The notes below the pieces were generated by a model. The model made no database searches. It had not been told where the DNA came from and saw only the letters and a list, made by a program, of their open reading frames with translations. A stretch of DNA of 64,000 nucleotides. Origin: Bryobacterales bacterium (GTDB lineage Bacteria; Acidobacteriota; Terriglobia; Bryobacterales; Bryobacteraceae). Positions 44,177 to 52,991 of this stretch are shown one piece after another. How positions within the stretch are numbered: position 1 is the stretch's first letter; every line of letters starts with the position of its first letter. The stretch covers positions 1-64,000 of the forward strand of contig JADZBH010000059.1 in assembly GCA_020852175.1 (NCBI GenBank), read 5' to 3'. Position numbers and translations under genes: made by a program.

Positions 44177-44638
44177 TTACTGCAACAATGCGTCAATCGC
44201 CGCCTGGCAGATCGCTTCGTCCACCTCCGACGCCGCGCCGCTGGCCGCCATGGACCCAATCGTCCGGCCGTCCACCTTGATGGGCAGCCCGCCCTGGTTC
44301 GGGAAGCCGTCGGGAAACGCCAGCACCTGCAGGTTTCCACCCTTCAACGCGTCCGCCGCGGCTTTGGAAGGACGGCCGTAGAGCGCCGCGTATTTTGCCT
44401 TCTTCTGCGCGAATTGAATCGTGTTCAACCCCGCTCCATCGGCCTTTTGCAGGAACAGCAGGTTGCCGCTTTCGTCCATGATGCACAGCGTCACCTGCAC
44501 GCCCCGCTTGGCCGCCTCGGCCTCGGCCGCGGCCGCCAGTTTCTTCACCGCCGCCAGATCCAGGAACTTCTTCGACGGCAACTCGACGGCGCCCAGCAGG
44601 AAGCTGAGCGCCAGGCACAACACAGTCAGTTTCAGCAT
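44177..44638 (-). CDS. GlcG/HbpS-family protein, exported
   Basis: The 153-residue product has a signal peptide (MLKLTVLCLALSFLLGAVEL) and the GlcG/HbpS (DUF336) fold: AAEAEAAKRGVQVTLCIMDE, SGNLLFLQKADGAG, then FAQKKAKYAAL and PNQGGLPIKVDGRTIGSMAA. Members bind haem or cofactors and often lie near redox enzymes. The gene follows pepA by 13 bases and precedes the cytochrome c gene. TACCCT 7 bases before the ATG fits the local -10-like pattern. Role unknown. Confidence 0.82.
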   Translation of the reverse strand: MLKLTVLCLALSFLLGAVELPSKKFLDLAAVKKLAAAAEAEAAKRGVQVTLCIMDESGNLLFLQKADGAGLNTIQFAQKKAKYAALYGRPSKAAADALKGGNLQVLAFPDGFPNQGGLPIKVDGRTIGSMAASGAASEVDEAICQAAIDALLQ

Positions 44639-44651
44639 GGGCTTCAGGGTA

Positions 44652-46121
44652 TCAGCCCTTCCATCCCATCGCCAGTTCCACGAAGGTCCGCACGCACACC
44701 CCGGTTGGACCCTTCGCCATCCATGGCTTGCCTTCGTCCAGCCACGCCGTACCGGCGATGTCCAGGTGGACCCAGGGCGTCGGGTCGGCGAACTCCTTCA
44801 GAAAGTACGCCGCCGTGATCGACCCGCCCCAACGCGTCCCGATGTTCTGCAGATCGGCGAACGGCGATTCAAGCTGCTTCTTGTAGTCGTCGTCCAGCGG
44901 CATCCGCCACATGGTTTCCGCTGCCGACTGCGACGCCGCCCGCACCGTGCCGTACCACTCATCGTCGTTGGAAAACGCGCCGATGTGCACATGGCCCAGA
45001 GCCACCACGATGGAGCCGGTCAACGTCGCCGCGTCGATCATGTGGGTCACGCCGAGTTCGCGCTGCGCGTAGGTGATCGCGTCGATCAGGATCAGCCGCC
45101 CTTCGGCGTCGGTGTTCAGGACCTCCACCGTCTTGCCGTTCAGCGACTTCACGATGTCGCCGGGACGCTGCGCCTTGCCGCCTACATGGTTCTCCACCGC
45201 AGGAATCAGCGCCGTCACCTTCACCGGCGGCTTCAACTGGGCGATGGCGCGCATGGCCCCGATGGCGGCGGCGCCGCCCGCCATGTCGTACTTCATCTTT
45301 TCCATGCCGTCGGATGGTTTAATCGACACGCCGCCCGTGTCGAAGGTGACCCCCTTGCCGATAAGGCCCAGGTGGCCCTCGGCGGTCTTCCCTTCCGGCA
45401 CATACGTCAGCACGATCAACGCCGGAGGAAACGCCGAGCCCTGCGCCACGCCCAGCAGCGAGCCCATGCCCAACTGAGCCATCCGCTCGCGGTCCAGAAC
45501 ATCGCAGCCCAGCCCCGCCTGAGCGGCCATCGCCGCCGCCCGCGCCGCCAGTTCCAGCGGCGGCAACAGGTTGCCGGGCTCGTTCACCAGTTCTCGCGTG
45601 AAGTTCTGGCTCTCGGCGATCACACGCGCGTGATGGAAGGCCGATTCGAGCCCTGGAGTGGCTCCGCCGATGGCGATCATGCACTCGTCGATGCGCTTGT
45701 CCGCCCTGTCGGCATTGGTCTTGTGCTGCTCGGGCTCGAACTCGCCCAGAATCGCGCCCGAGGTGGCCGCAGCCACCAGGTCCGGCGTCTGCTCAGGCTT
45801 GGCCAGCGCCACGGCGGCATCCTTCGACTTGCCCTTGGCCAGCCGCAACGCCGCGCCCACCGCCTTGCGCACCGTGGCCGCCTTCAACTCATCCCGCTTG
45901 CCACAGCCGGCCAGAATCACCCTCCGCGCCGCGAGCCCGGCGGGCGCATGCACCAGGACCAGGTCCATGGGTTTGCCCTTATACTCGCCACTCGCGTATA
46001 AATCCGCCAGCACGGCGTCGCAGGCGGCGCCGGTCACCGGCGCGGCCTCTTCAAACGCGAGCACGATCAACGCTCCCGTCTCCACTTGGGCGAGCGGCGT
46101 CCGCTCGAATCGGATGTTCAT
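44652..46121 (-). CDS. pepA: Leucyl aminopeptidase (M17 family)
   Basis: The 489-residue protein is a full M17 peptidase, which removes N-terminal residues in the cytoplasm as a hexamer with two metal ions. The metal and catalytic blocks are present: LIGKGVTFDTGGVSIKPSDG, MKYDMAGGAAAIGAM, AVENHVGGKAQRPGDIV and the signature VLNTDAEGRLILIDAITYA. The N-terminal domain is the usual substrate-gating type. It lies 45 bases after hpt on the same strand, with TACAAC 6 bases before the ATG. Confidence 0.94.
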   Translation of the reverse strand: MNIRFERTPLAQVETGALIVLAFEEAAPVTGAACDAVLADLYASGEYKGKPMDLVLVHAPAGLAARRVILAGCGKRDELKAATVRKAVGAALRLAKGKSKDAAVALAKPEQTPDLVAAATSGAILGEFEPEQHKTNADRADKRIDECMIAIGGATPGLESAFHHARVIAESQNFTRELVNEPGNLLPPLELAARAAAMAAQAGLGCDVLDRERMAQLGMGSLLGVAQGSAFPPALIVLTYVPEGKTAEGHLGLIGKGVTFDTGGVSIKPSDGMEKMKYDMAGGAAAIGAMRAIAQLKPPVKVTALIPAVENHVGGKAQRPGDIVKSLNGKTVEVLNTDAEGRLILIDAITYAQRELGVTHMIDAATLTGSIVVALGHVHIGAFSNDDEWYGTVRAASQSAAETMWRMPLDDDYKKQLESPFADLQNIGTRWGGSITAAYFLKEFADPTPWVHLDIAGTAWLDEGKPWMAKGPTGVCVRTFVELAMGWKG

Positions 46122-46166
46122 ATGTCTGTTGTAGCAGGAGCGGCCCCGCCGCGCCGCCCGCGCCGG

Positions 46167-46709
46167 CTACACGCCGGGCTTCATGACGGCGATGTAGGGC
46201 AGATTGCGGTAGCGCTGCTTGTAGTCGAGACCGCAGCCGACGACGAAGTGGTCCGGGATTTCAAAGCAGCGGAACTCGATGGGCAGCGGCGCCAGGCGGC
46301 GCGAGGTGCGGTCCAGCATGGTGCAGACGCCGAGAGAATTGGGGGCGCGGCCGGCCAGCGTTTGCAGGAGATAACGGGCGGTGAGTCCCGAGTCGACGAT
46401 ATCTTCCACCAGCAGGACATCCTCGCCCTCGATGGGCTCGTCGAGGTCCTTGGCGATGCGGACCAGGCCGCGGGAGTTGCGCGCCGAAGCAAAACTGGAG
46501 ATGGCCAGGAAGTCGATCTTCACCGGTATGGCCAGGGCGCGGGTGAGCGCGGTGAGAAAGTAGACCGAGCCCTTCAGTACGCCGATCATCTTGAGGTCGC
46601 GGCCCCGGTAGTGTTCATCGATGGCGGCGGCGATCTCGCGGATCCGCGCGTTCACCTGCTCTTCGGTGAACAGCACCCGTTCGATGGGCGGTGAGGCCGC
46701 ACCGCTCAT
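46167..46709 (-). CDS. hpt: Hypoxanthine phosphoribosyltransferase
   Basis: The 180-residue protein salvages hypoxanthine or guanine with PRPP in the cytoplasm. It has the type-I PRTase PRPP loop DVLLVEDIVDSGLTARYL, the KGSVYFLTALTRAL block and the FEIPDHFVVGCGLDYKQRYR hood region. ATG 46709 overlaps the stop of the kinase-like/nuclease-like gene by 4 bases (ATGA), so the two are translated from one mRNA. Confidence 0.95.
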   Translation of the reverse strand: MSGAASPPIERVLFTEEQVNARIREIAAAIDEHYRGRDLKMIGVLKGSVYFLTALTRALAIPVKIDFLAISSFASARNSRGLVRIAKDLDEPIEGEDVLLVEDIVDSGLTARYLLQTLAGRAPNSLGVCTMLDRTSRRLAPLPIEFRCFEIPDHFVVGCGLDYKQRYRNLPYIAVMKPGV

Positions 46710-47659
46710 GCCGGCAGCACCTGTTCGCTCAAGCCGTGCTTGAAGACGAGGTTCTGGAAATCCTTCTGGTAGAAGACCTGGATGTTGATGCTGGGATAAA
46801 GGCTGCGCAGGCGTTTCACCTTGCGGTTCTTGCGTGTGACATGAGCCTGCTTCATGGTGGTGAGCTCGACGTAAAGGTCGGGTTCCGGAAGATAGAAGTC
46901 CGGCGTGAAGAACTCGGTGGGTTTGCCGGCCTTGTCCCATTCGACGGGAAAGCTCTTGGGTTCGTACTCCCAGGCGATGCGGTAGAAATCGAGCAGGTTG
47001 GCGAAAACCTGTTCGCTGTGATTGGCGAAGGGGCGGGTGACGAGCGCGGCCGTGCCTGCCGGGGTAAGGCCGTGGCGCGAGAACTGAAGCCGCATCTCGA
47101 ACTGGAGCTCGGCCTCGCGTTCGGGGGGCAGCAGGCCGTGCCGGAGAAGGCCCTGCGCGTAGGCGGCGCCTTCGATCATGTCCACGATCTGATCGGGTTC
47201 GAGGGTTTCGGCGTTGGCGATGAGGTCGTAACGGTCCGGCGGGATGGTGGCTCGGCCGAAACAGCGTTTGAGGGTCTGTTTCCGTTGGGCTTCCAGTTGG
47301 GCGAGCAGGGCGCGGGCGGGTTCGCGCTCCAGATGGTCGTCGAGCATGAGATTGCCCAGGCGGAAGTGTTCGGCCGCCACGGCACAGGCGCGCAGCGAGG
47401 CCGGAAAGCGCGGGACGATCAGTTCGACGCCGGGGAAGACGACACACAGATGGTGGCGGCGGGCGAGTTGCGCCAGCAGGCAGGTGAGGGCGTGGGGAAG
47501 GGCCTTGGCCGGGATGGCGGATTCCGAGCCGAACTCATCGTTGAGAAGCTGGCGCAGCTTCGATTCGGTGATCAACTCCAGTTGGAGCCGTTGCGCTGCG
47601 AGCCGCGCGAGCTGGTCCACGCGGCAACCGGGCTGGCCGGCAATTGCGATGACCGCCAT
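46706..47659 (-). CDS. Cytidylate kinase-like / PD-(D/E)XK-like two-domain protein coupled to hpt
   Basis: The 317-residue product starts MAVIAIAGQPGCRVDQLARL, then AAQRLQLELITESKL, as in the cytidylate-kinase-like P-loop family (GSGG-type rather than GKS/T loop). A middle helical section ends near residue 215. The C-terminal ~100 residues look like a restriction-endonuclease fold: WEYEPKSFPVEWDKAG, FTPDFYLPEPDLYVELTTMK, then KNRKVKRLRSLYPSINIQVF and YQKDF. The Asp of PDF and Glu of VELT fit a PD-(D/E)XK arrangement with a shifted lysine. The 4-base overlap with hpt suggests a role linked to nucleotide salvage. Activity of either domain is unproven. Confidence 0.72.
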   Translation of the reverse strand: MAVIAIAGQPGCRVDQLARLAAQRLQLELITESKLRQLLNDEFGSESAIPAKALPHALTCLLAQLARRHHLCVVFPGVELIVPRFPASLRACAVAAEHFRLGNLMLDDHLEREPARALLAQLEAQRKQTLKRCFGRATIPPDRYDLIANAETLEPDQIVDMIEGAAYAQGLLRHGLLPPEREAELQFEMRLQFSRHGLTPAGTAALVTRPFANHSEQVFANLLDFYRIAWEYEPKSFPVEWDKAGKPTEFFTPDFYLPEPDLYVELTTMKQAHVTRKNRKVKRLRSLYPSINIQVFYQKDFQNLVFKHGLSEQVLPA

Positions 47660-47668
47660 TCAATAGTG

Positions 47669-47674
47669 ATGATA
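47669..47674 (-). promoter_or_regulatory. TATCAT -10-like element before the hpt operon
   Basis: On the minus strand TATCAT ends 9 bases before the ATG at 47659, within the 67-base divergent gap with the FAD oxidoreductase. No Shine-Dalgarno is seen between, fitting the leaderless-type pattern. Confidence 0.35.
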
Positions 47675-47726
47675 GCGTGCGAAGGGCGCTGGGAGAAGTG
47701 CGAAAGCCGTGTCATGCTGAAGGATC

Positions 47727-49412
47727 ATGCGAGTAACACGGCGGTCTGTCCTGCAAGCGGCGGCGAGCACGCTGGCGATTCCCCGGTGGGCGCTGGGCGC
47801 GCGGGCCATGCGGTTCGACGTGGCGGTGATTGGCGGCGGCATGGGCGGTTGCGCCGCCGCGCTGGCGGCCTGCCGGGCAGGACGGCGCGTGGTGATAACC
47901 GAGGAGACGGCCTGGATTGGCGGACAGTTGACGAGCCAGGGCGTCCCGCCGGACGAGCATCCCTGGATTGAACAGTTCGGCGGTACGCTGGCCTACCGGG
48001 CCTACCGCACGGCCGTGCGGCAGTACTACCGCGACCATTACCCGTTGACGCCGGAAGCGCGTGCGAACACGTTGCTGAATCCGGGCGGCGGCAGCGTCTC
48101 CCGCCTGACGCACGAGCCCCGCGTGTCGCTGGCCGTGCTGGAGGCGCAACTGGCGCCCTATGTGTCGGGCGGGCAGTTGGTGGTGCTGCTGCGCCACACG
48201 CCGGTGAAGGCAGACGTGGAGGGCGCCATCGTACGCGCCGTGACCGTGCGGGGCGAGGGCGGCGACCGGACGCTGGAAGCCTCCTACTTCATCGACGCCA
48301 CCGAGCAGGGCGATCTGCTGCCGCTGACCCGCACCGAATATGTGACCGGCTTCGAGTCCAGGAGGAAGACCGGCGAGATGCACGCTCCCGCCGAGGCGCA
48401 GCCGGCCAATATTCAGTCCTTCACCGTGTGCTTCGCCATGGACTACCTGAAAGGCGAGGACCACACGATCGACCGGCCGGAGGAGTATGCCTTCTGGCGC
48501 GATTACATGCCGTCGTTGCAGCCGGTGAACTGGCCGGACAAGCTGTTGAGCTGGTCGATGAGCAATCCGCAGACGCTCGAACGGCGGCCGGTGTTCTTCA
48601 CGCCCGAGGTGGACGCGCCGCAGCCGGCCGGGCTGAACCTGTTCCTCTACCGGCGGATCGCCAACCGGAGGAACCACGCCGCGGGGGCCTATGCGAGCGA
48701 CATAACGCTGGTGAACTGGCCGCAGAACGATTACTGGCTGGGAAATCTGCACGAGGTGAGCGGGGAGGAGGCAGCGCGGCACCTGAAACGCGGAAAACAA
48801 TTGAGCCTTTCCTTGTTGTATTGGATGCAGACCGAGGCTCCGCGTCCGGACGGCGGCGCGGGTTGGAAAGGGTTGCGGCTGCGAGGCGACGTGATGGGCA
48901 GCGAGGACGGGCTGGCGCTGTACCCGTACATTCGCGAATCACGGCGGATCGAGGCCGAGTTCACCGTGGTGGAAGAGCATGTGGGCACTGAAGCCCGGAT
49001 GAAGGCGACGGGCAAGCGGCACGAGGAGGTGGCCGCCGAGGAGTTCGCCGATTCGGTGGGCGTGGGTAGCTACCGCATCGACCTGCACCCGAGTTCGGGC
49101 GGCGACAACTACATCGACGTGAGTTCGCTCCCGTTCCAGATTCCCATGGGCGCGCTGATTCCCAAGCGCGTGGAGAACCTGCTGCCGGGCGCGAAGAACC
49201 TGGGCGTCACGCACATCACGAATGGCTGTTACCGGTTGCACCCGGTGGAGTGGAACATTGGCGAGGCGGCCGGAGCGCTGGCGGCCCATGCGCTGGCTAC
49301 CGGCGCAAGGCCGCGCGCCGTGCGGGCCGACGCGAAAAAGCTGGCGGCGTTCCAGCGCGAGTTGGAAGGGCGCGGCGTGGAGTTGCGCTGGCCCCGTATC
49401 ACGCCTCGCTGA
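47727..49412 (+). CDS. Tat-exported FAD-dependent oxidoreductase
   Basis: The 561-residue protein begins MRVTRRSVLQAAASTLAIPR, a twin-arginine leader. The FAD-binding Rossmann motif follows (RFDVAVIGGGMGGCAAALAA, then TEETAWIGGQLTSQG), with YFIDATEQGDLLPL and late IPKRVENLLPGAKNLG and THITNGCYRLHPVEWNIGEA. This pattern matches the FAD_oxidored group, often found with polysaccharide or sugar genes in soil bacteria. Export by Tat fits folding with the cofactor before secretion. AAGGA lies just upstream of the ATG. The substrate is unknown. Confidence 0.83.
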   Translation: MRVTRRSVLQAAASTLAIPRWALGARAMRFDVAVIGGGMGGCAAALAACRAGRRVVITEETAWIGGQLTSQGVPPDEHPWIEQFGGTLAYRAYRTAVRQYYRDHYPLTPEARANTLLNPGGGSVSRLTHEPRVSLAVLEAQLAPYVSGGQLVVLLRHTPVKADVEGAIVRAVTVRGEGGDRTLEASYFIDATEQGDLLPLTRTEYVTGFESRRKTGEMHAPAEAQPANIQSFTVCFAMDYLKGEDHTIDRPEEYAFWRDYMPSLQPVNWPDKLLSWSMSNPQTLERRPVFFTPEVDAPQPAGLNLFLYRRIANRRNHAAGAYASDITLVNWPQNDYWLGNLHEVSGEEAARHLKRGKQLSLSLLYWMQTEAPRPDGGAGWKGLRLRGDVMGSEDGLALYPYIRESRRIEAEFTVVEEHVGTEARMKATGKRHEEVAAEEFADSVGVGSYRIDLHPSSGGDNYIDVSSLPFQIPMGALIPKRVENLLPGAKNLGVTHITNGCYRLHPVEWNIGEAAGALAAHALATGARPRAVRADAKKLAAFQRELEGRGVELRWPRITPR

Positions 49413-49423
49413 GCGGAGTGCTG

Positions 49424-50905
49424 CTATGGATGGAGAGGCGGCTGGTGCGGCGGCTGGGTTGCCTCCGGCGCGGGTGAGCCAGGCGTGGCTTTACGCCGCG
49501 CGGCCTGGCGTTCGGCGTAGCGCTGCACGGAAGGTTCGTTCAGGTTCCACGAAGGCTCATCGGGTGAGTTGGCCAGCCGGAGGGCGGCCAGCGTGGCGAT
49601 GCGGGCGGCCAGTTGCATGTTCGCGTAATCGAGCTTCTGCCATTCATCGCCGGGCGCATGGTAGTCGGCGAAGGAAAAGCCCGGGGTGAGCGTGTGGGCC
49701 GGGATGCCCTGCAGGGCGAAGGGGAGATTGTCGCTGCGGGAGAAGAACTCCTCGTTGCCTTGTTTATTGACGAAGTACACGGCGCCCAGGTCGGCGGTGG
49801 CCTGCCGGACGGCATCGGTAACCGTGGAAAATCCTGAGCCGGTGATGGTCATCTGGCCGGGGCGCGTGTATTCGCCTTCTTCGGTGCGGCCGAACATTTC
49901 GAAATTCAGGTTGGCCGCGGTTCGGTCGAGCGGCCACAACGGATTCTTCACATAATGTTTGGAACCGAGCATCCCTTTTTCCTCGCCCACGAAGGCGAGA
50001 AAGAGGATGCTTCGCTTTGGGCGCTCGGGCAGCGAGGCCAGCGCGCGGGCGGCTTCCAACAATACGGCGGTGCCGGAGGCATCGTCGTTGGCCCCGTTCA
50101 AGATGGGGTCGGCGGCGTTGTCCGGGCGCACGCCTTCATGGTCGTAGTGGGCGCTGAGAAGGATGGCCGCGGCCCCGAGCGCGGGGTCGCTGCCGCGCAG
50201 CAGGGCGGCGACGTTCCAGAGACGGGCGGGCGTGATGAGGGCCGGGGGCATGTGAAAGCGGGCCGTGGCGGCGCTGGCGGCCAGGGCCGCGGCCGGACCT
50301 GTGAGGATGACGTAGACGTACTTGCCGCGCGGCGGGCCGCCGGGCGTGATCAGGGCGCGCGGATTGAAGACGCCGGCTTTGCGCAGCGTGTCGTGCTCGT
50401 CTGGGATCAGAACGACGGCGGGCGGCGCGTTGCGCAGAATGCGGATGGCGTCGGCGATGGTGGAAGGCTTGGCCGATTCCAGACGCACGATGCGGCCTTC
50501 GGTTTCGCCCGGAGCCAGGTTGGCGATGGTGCCCTCGGCGTCGATGGATCCTCCGGCGGTGACGCGGAAAAATTTCGGGTCCACGGGAGCGCCGTCCAGG
50601 GTGAGTGTGATGCCGGTGGGGGCCGAATCGAGCACCTCCCAGTGGATGGTTTGAAAGTAGCCGTTGTCGCCCAGAGGTTCCAGATCGAGGGCGCGGAACT
50701 GGGAAGCGATGTATTCGGCGGCGATGTCGAGTCCGCGCGAGGGCGAGTCGCGGCCTTCCAGCAGGTCGCTTGCGAGAAAGGAGACATGCCCGCGCAGGCG
50801 TGCGGCGGTGATGGATTCCAACGCCGGGGGAATGGCGGGAGGCTGGTTGGATTGGGCGGCGGCGGCCGCGCACAGGAGCAGGGCCCAGAGGCCGCGGCGG
50901 TGCAT
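49424..50905 (-). CDS. Secreted M28-family metallopeptidase
   Basis: The 493-residue protein has a signal peptide (MHRRGLWALLLCAAAAAQSN), a protease-associated-like insert (about residues 120-230) and the M28 core. The zinc ligands and base appear in SAHYDHEG, NGANDDASGTAVLLE, FVGEEKGMLGS, LNFEMFGR and ADYHAPGDEW; glutamate replaces the usual aspartate in the fourth block. M28 enzymes are aminopeptidases or carboxypeptidases; the specificity is unknown. It follows the HupE-like gene by 52 bases on the same strand and is convergent with the FAD oxidoreductase. Confidence 0.9.
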   Translation of the reverse strand: MHRRGLWALLLCAAAAAQSNQPPAIPPALESITAARLRGHVSFLASDLLEGRDSPSRGLDIAAEYIASQFRALDLEPLGDNGYFQTIHWEVLDSAPTGITLTLDGAPVDPKFFRVTAGGSIDAEGTIANLAPGETEGRIVRLESAKPSTIADAIRILRNAPPAVVLIPDEHDTLRKAGVFNPRALITPGGPPRGKYVYVILTGPAAALAASAATARFHMPPALITPARLWNVAALLRGSDPALGAAAILLSAHYDHEGVRPDNAADPILNGANDDASGTAVLLEAARALASLPERPKRSILFLAFVGEEKGMLGSKHYVKNPLWPLDRTAANLNFEMFGRTEEGEYTRPGQMTITGSGFSTVTDAVRQATADLGAVYFVNKQGNEEFFSRSDNLPFALQGIPAHTLTPGFSFADYHAPGDEWQKLDYANMQLAARIATLAALRLANSPDEPSWNLNEPSVQRYAERQAARRKATPGSPAPEATQPPHQPPLHP

Positions 50906-50957
50906 GAAACCATGATGGCGGATGAGCGGCGCCTGGGTCCAGCAGGGGGTGTCCGTC

Positions 50958-51902
50958 TTAGCCAGCCAGCCTCCAGGCGAACCAGGCGAGGCCAATCATG
51001 AGGAGAGCCCAGGAAAGAAATCGGGGCTGGCCGAGGCGGCGCGCCAGCGTCGTGAGGGCGGCCAGCATGAGTGCGGCGGCGCATACCGAGCCGGCCAGCA
51101 CGGTGGGAAGTGCGTAGTCGGCCGCGATCTGAAATTGCGTCAGGCCGAGCCCGTGAAAGGCTCCCAGGATGGCCACGATGAGCCAGCGCGCCCGCGAGCG
51201 GGGCAGGAAGAGAATCTCGACGCCAAGATAGGCGATGGTGAGGGCCGCGGCCATTTCCAGGAACCGCGGAGGAAGTTGCAGCGCTTTCATTCCAAACCAG
51301 TGGGCCGCGGCGGACTCACCGGCGGCGAAGGCGAGCCCCAGGATGGCGGCTTCGCCCCATGACGCGGCGGCCAGCGCGATGCCGAGCAGGAAGAGCCACT
51401 GCCAGGGCGAGGTGAAGGTTCTCCAGGCGGCGCCGCCCGACTGGCGCACGACGATTTCCGCGGGAGTCAGCGGGCGGAAGCGGAGTTCGGCTTCGGGGAA
51501 GGAGAGGTCGAGCACCACCTGTTCAAACTTGCCCTCGCGCGTGGCGCGGAGAATGTGGACGTGGTTGGGAACCGTGGCCGCCGGGAGCGAGGACCGGACG
51601 GTGAGCAGGTCGGGCGGGGCGGGGAACTGGTAGGTGGCCGTGCACAGCAGGGCGTTTTCGGCCTCCACCACGCGGCAGTCTTCCGCCGTACGCGTGGGGC
51701 GGGCATCGCCTGAGCGGAACTGGACGCGGGCCAGAAGGTCGAGCCCGCGCGACGGATCCGGCACCTCATACAGCGGGATGCGCAGTTCGTAGCGCAGTTG
51801 CGCGCCTTCAATCCGCGCCTCGCCGGTGGAAATGGAGACCGCGTGAGCGGCCAGGGGCGGCGCGGCGAGCAGCGCGAGCGATCCAAGAGCGGCGAATTTC
51901 AT
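50958..51902 (-). CDS. HupE/UreJ-like membrane protein with exported N-terminal domain
   Basis: The 314-residue protein has a signal peptide (MKFAALGSLALLAAPPLAAH), an exported beta-rich domain of about 130 residues (YELRIPLYEVPDPSRGLDLL, then HVHILRATREGKFEQVVLDL) and six to seven hydrophobic helices with AYLGVEILFLPRSRARW and AILGAFHGLGLTQFQ. The HGLG-type segment is the hallmark of HupE/UreJ_2 proteins, some of which import nickel or cobalt. No urease or hydrogenase gene is near, so the metal role is open. The ATG overlaps the upstream AI-2E-family gene by 4 bases. Confidence 0.8.
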   Translation of the reverse strand: MKFAALGSLALLAAPPLAAHAVSISTGEARIEGAQLRYELRIPLYEVPDPSRGLDLLARVQFRSGDARPTRTAEDCRVVEAENALLCTATYQFPAPPDLLTVRSSLPAATVPNHVHILRATREGKFEQVVLDLSFPEAELRFRPLTPAEIVVRQSGGAAWRTFTSPWQWLFLLGIALAAASWGEAAILGLAFAAGESAAAHWFGMKALQLPPRFLEMAAALTIAYLGVEILFLPRSRARWLIVAILGAFHGLGLTQFQIAADYALPTVLAGSVCAAALMLAALTTLARRLGQPRFLSWALLMIGLAWFAWRLAG

Positions 51903-52945
51903 GCGGGCAGCGCGGCCTGGCTCTTCTTGTAGCGGACCAGGATGAGCCGCAGCGTGGCCACGACGGGGATGGCCAGGAACATCCCGGTGATGCCGCCAAT
52001 CTGTTCGCCGGCCAGGACGGCGAAGATGACCAGCAGCGGCGGCAGTTCCACGCCTGAGCCCAATAGCAGGGGCTGAAGGACATAGTCGAGGAACAGGCGG
52101 TAGCCGGCCAGGAAGAGGATGAGGGCAAGGAATCCGTCGTAACCCGAGACGGCGGCGACGATCAGGATGACAACGGCGGCGGTCAGCGTGCCCGCGACGG
52201 GAACGAATTCGCCGATGGCTCCGGCCAGGGCCAGCAGCACGGCGTAGGGAACGCCGAGCAGGGAGAGGCAAAGCCAGTAGGAGAGAAACGTGGACAGGCT
52301 GAGCAGCACCAGGGCGCGGACGTACTGAACCAGCAGGGTGTGGACGTCGTTCAGCAGGTCGTCCAGCGCGGCGCGGCGGGAGCCATCGGCGAAGGAGAGA
52401 ATCGCGGCGCGGTATTCGGCGCCGTCCTTCAGGAAGAAGAAGCTGAGAATGGGGACCAGAATCACGAAGACGATGTTGGACAGAAAGCTCAGTACCTGGC
52501 GGCTGAGAGAGCTGAGCAGCGGAAGCGATTCGCGCAGGTACTCCTCGACGCGGGCATGGATCTCCGGGCCGAAGCGTGCGCGGTAGGGCAGAAGCCAGGC
52601 GGGCAGGGGGATGTTTTGGATGACGTTGGGATCGGAGATCACCTTGGGAATGCGCGAGGAGAGGCTGGCGGCTTCCTCGGCCAGTTGGGTGCCGATGGCC
52701 GAGGCCGAGAGCCCCAGCAGCAGCATGATGACGAGATAGAGCACCAGCAGGGAAACAGCGGCCGGAAGGCGGGCGGGCCGGAACCGGTCGGCCATGCGCA
52801 GCAGGGGCGCGAGTAAGTAGGCCAGTAAGATGGCGCAGATGAAGATCAGCAGAGTGCGGCGAATCAGGTAGGCCGCGCCGGCGAGAGCGGCAATCGCCAG
52901 GACGGTCCAGGCGGCGCGCGCGGTGCGGCTGTCGATACCGAGCAT
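51899..52945 (-). CDS. AI-2E transporter (PerM/YdiK) family permease
   Basis: The 348-residue protein has the family layout: an N-terminal helix pair (YLIRRTLLIFICAILLAYLL, then APLL), a long hydrophilic segment (about 95-150), and a C-terminal bundle with GEFVPVAGTLTAAVVILIVA and the GSGVELPPLLVIFAVLAGEQ-IGGITGMFLAIP region. Members export diverse compounds or sodium; few are real AI-2 carriers. TAGCAT 6 bases before ATG 52945 is a -10-like element. It is divergent from the penicillin acylase gene by 46 bases. Confidence 0.9.
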   Translation of the reverse strand: MLGIDSRTARAAWTVLAIAALAGAAYLIRRTLLIFICAILLAYLLAPLLRMADRFRPARLPAAVSLLVLYLVIMLLLGLSASAIGTQLAEEAASLSSRIPKVISDPNVIQNIPLPAWLLPYRARFGPEIHARVEEYLRESLPLLSSLSRQVLSFLSNIVFVILVPILSFFFLKDGAEYRAAILSFADGSRRAALDDLLNDVHTLLVQYVRALVLLSLSTFLSYWLCLSLLGVPYAVLLALAGAIGEFVPVAGTLTAAVVILIVAAVSGYDGFLALILFLAGYRLFLDYVLQPLLLGSGVELPPLLVIFAVLAGEQIGGITGMFLAIPVVATLRLILVRYKKSQAALPA

Positions 52946-52951
52946 GGGGCT

Positions 52952-52957
52952 ATGCTA
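52952..52957 (-). promoter_or_regulatory. TAGCAT -10-like element before the permease gene
   Basis: On the minus strand TAGCAT ends 6 bases before the ATG at 52945. On the other strand of the same 46-base gap GATACT (52976-52981) ends 10 bases before the acylase ATG at 52992. Both genes thus have -10-like elements too close for a normal leader. Confidence 0.4.
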
Positions 52958-52991
52958 GCGCAGGCGGGGTTGTGGGATACTGCTTCCCATC

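Noticed and set aside
49424-50905. Asp-to-Glu change in the fourth metal block of the M28 peptidase (NFEMFGR)
   Set aside because: Glu at this position occurs in several M28 subgroups and all other ligands are present, so loss of activity is not implied.
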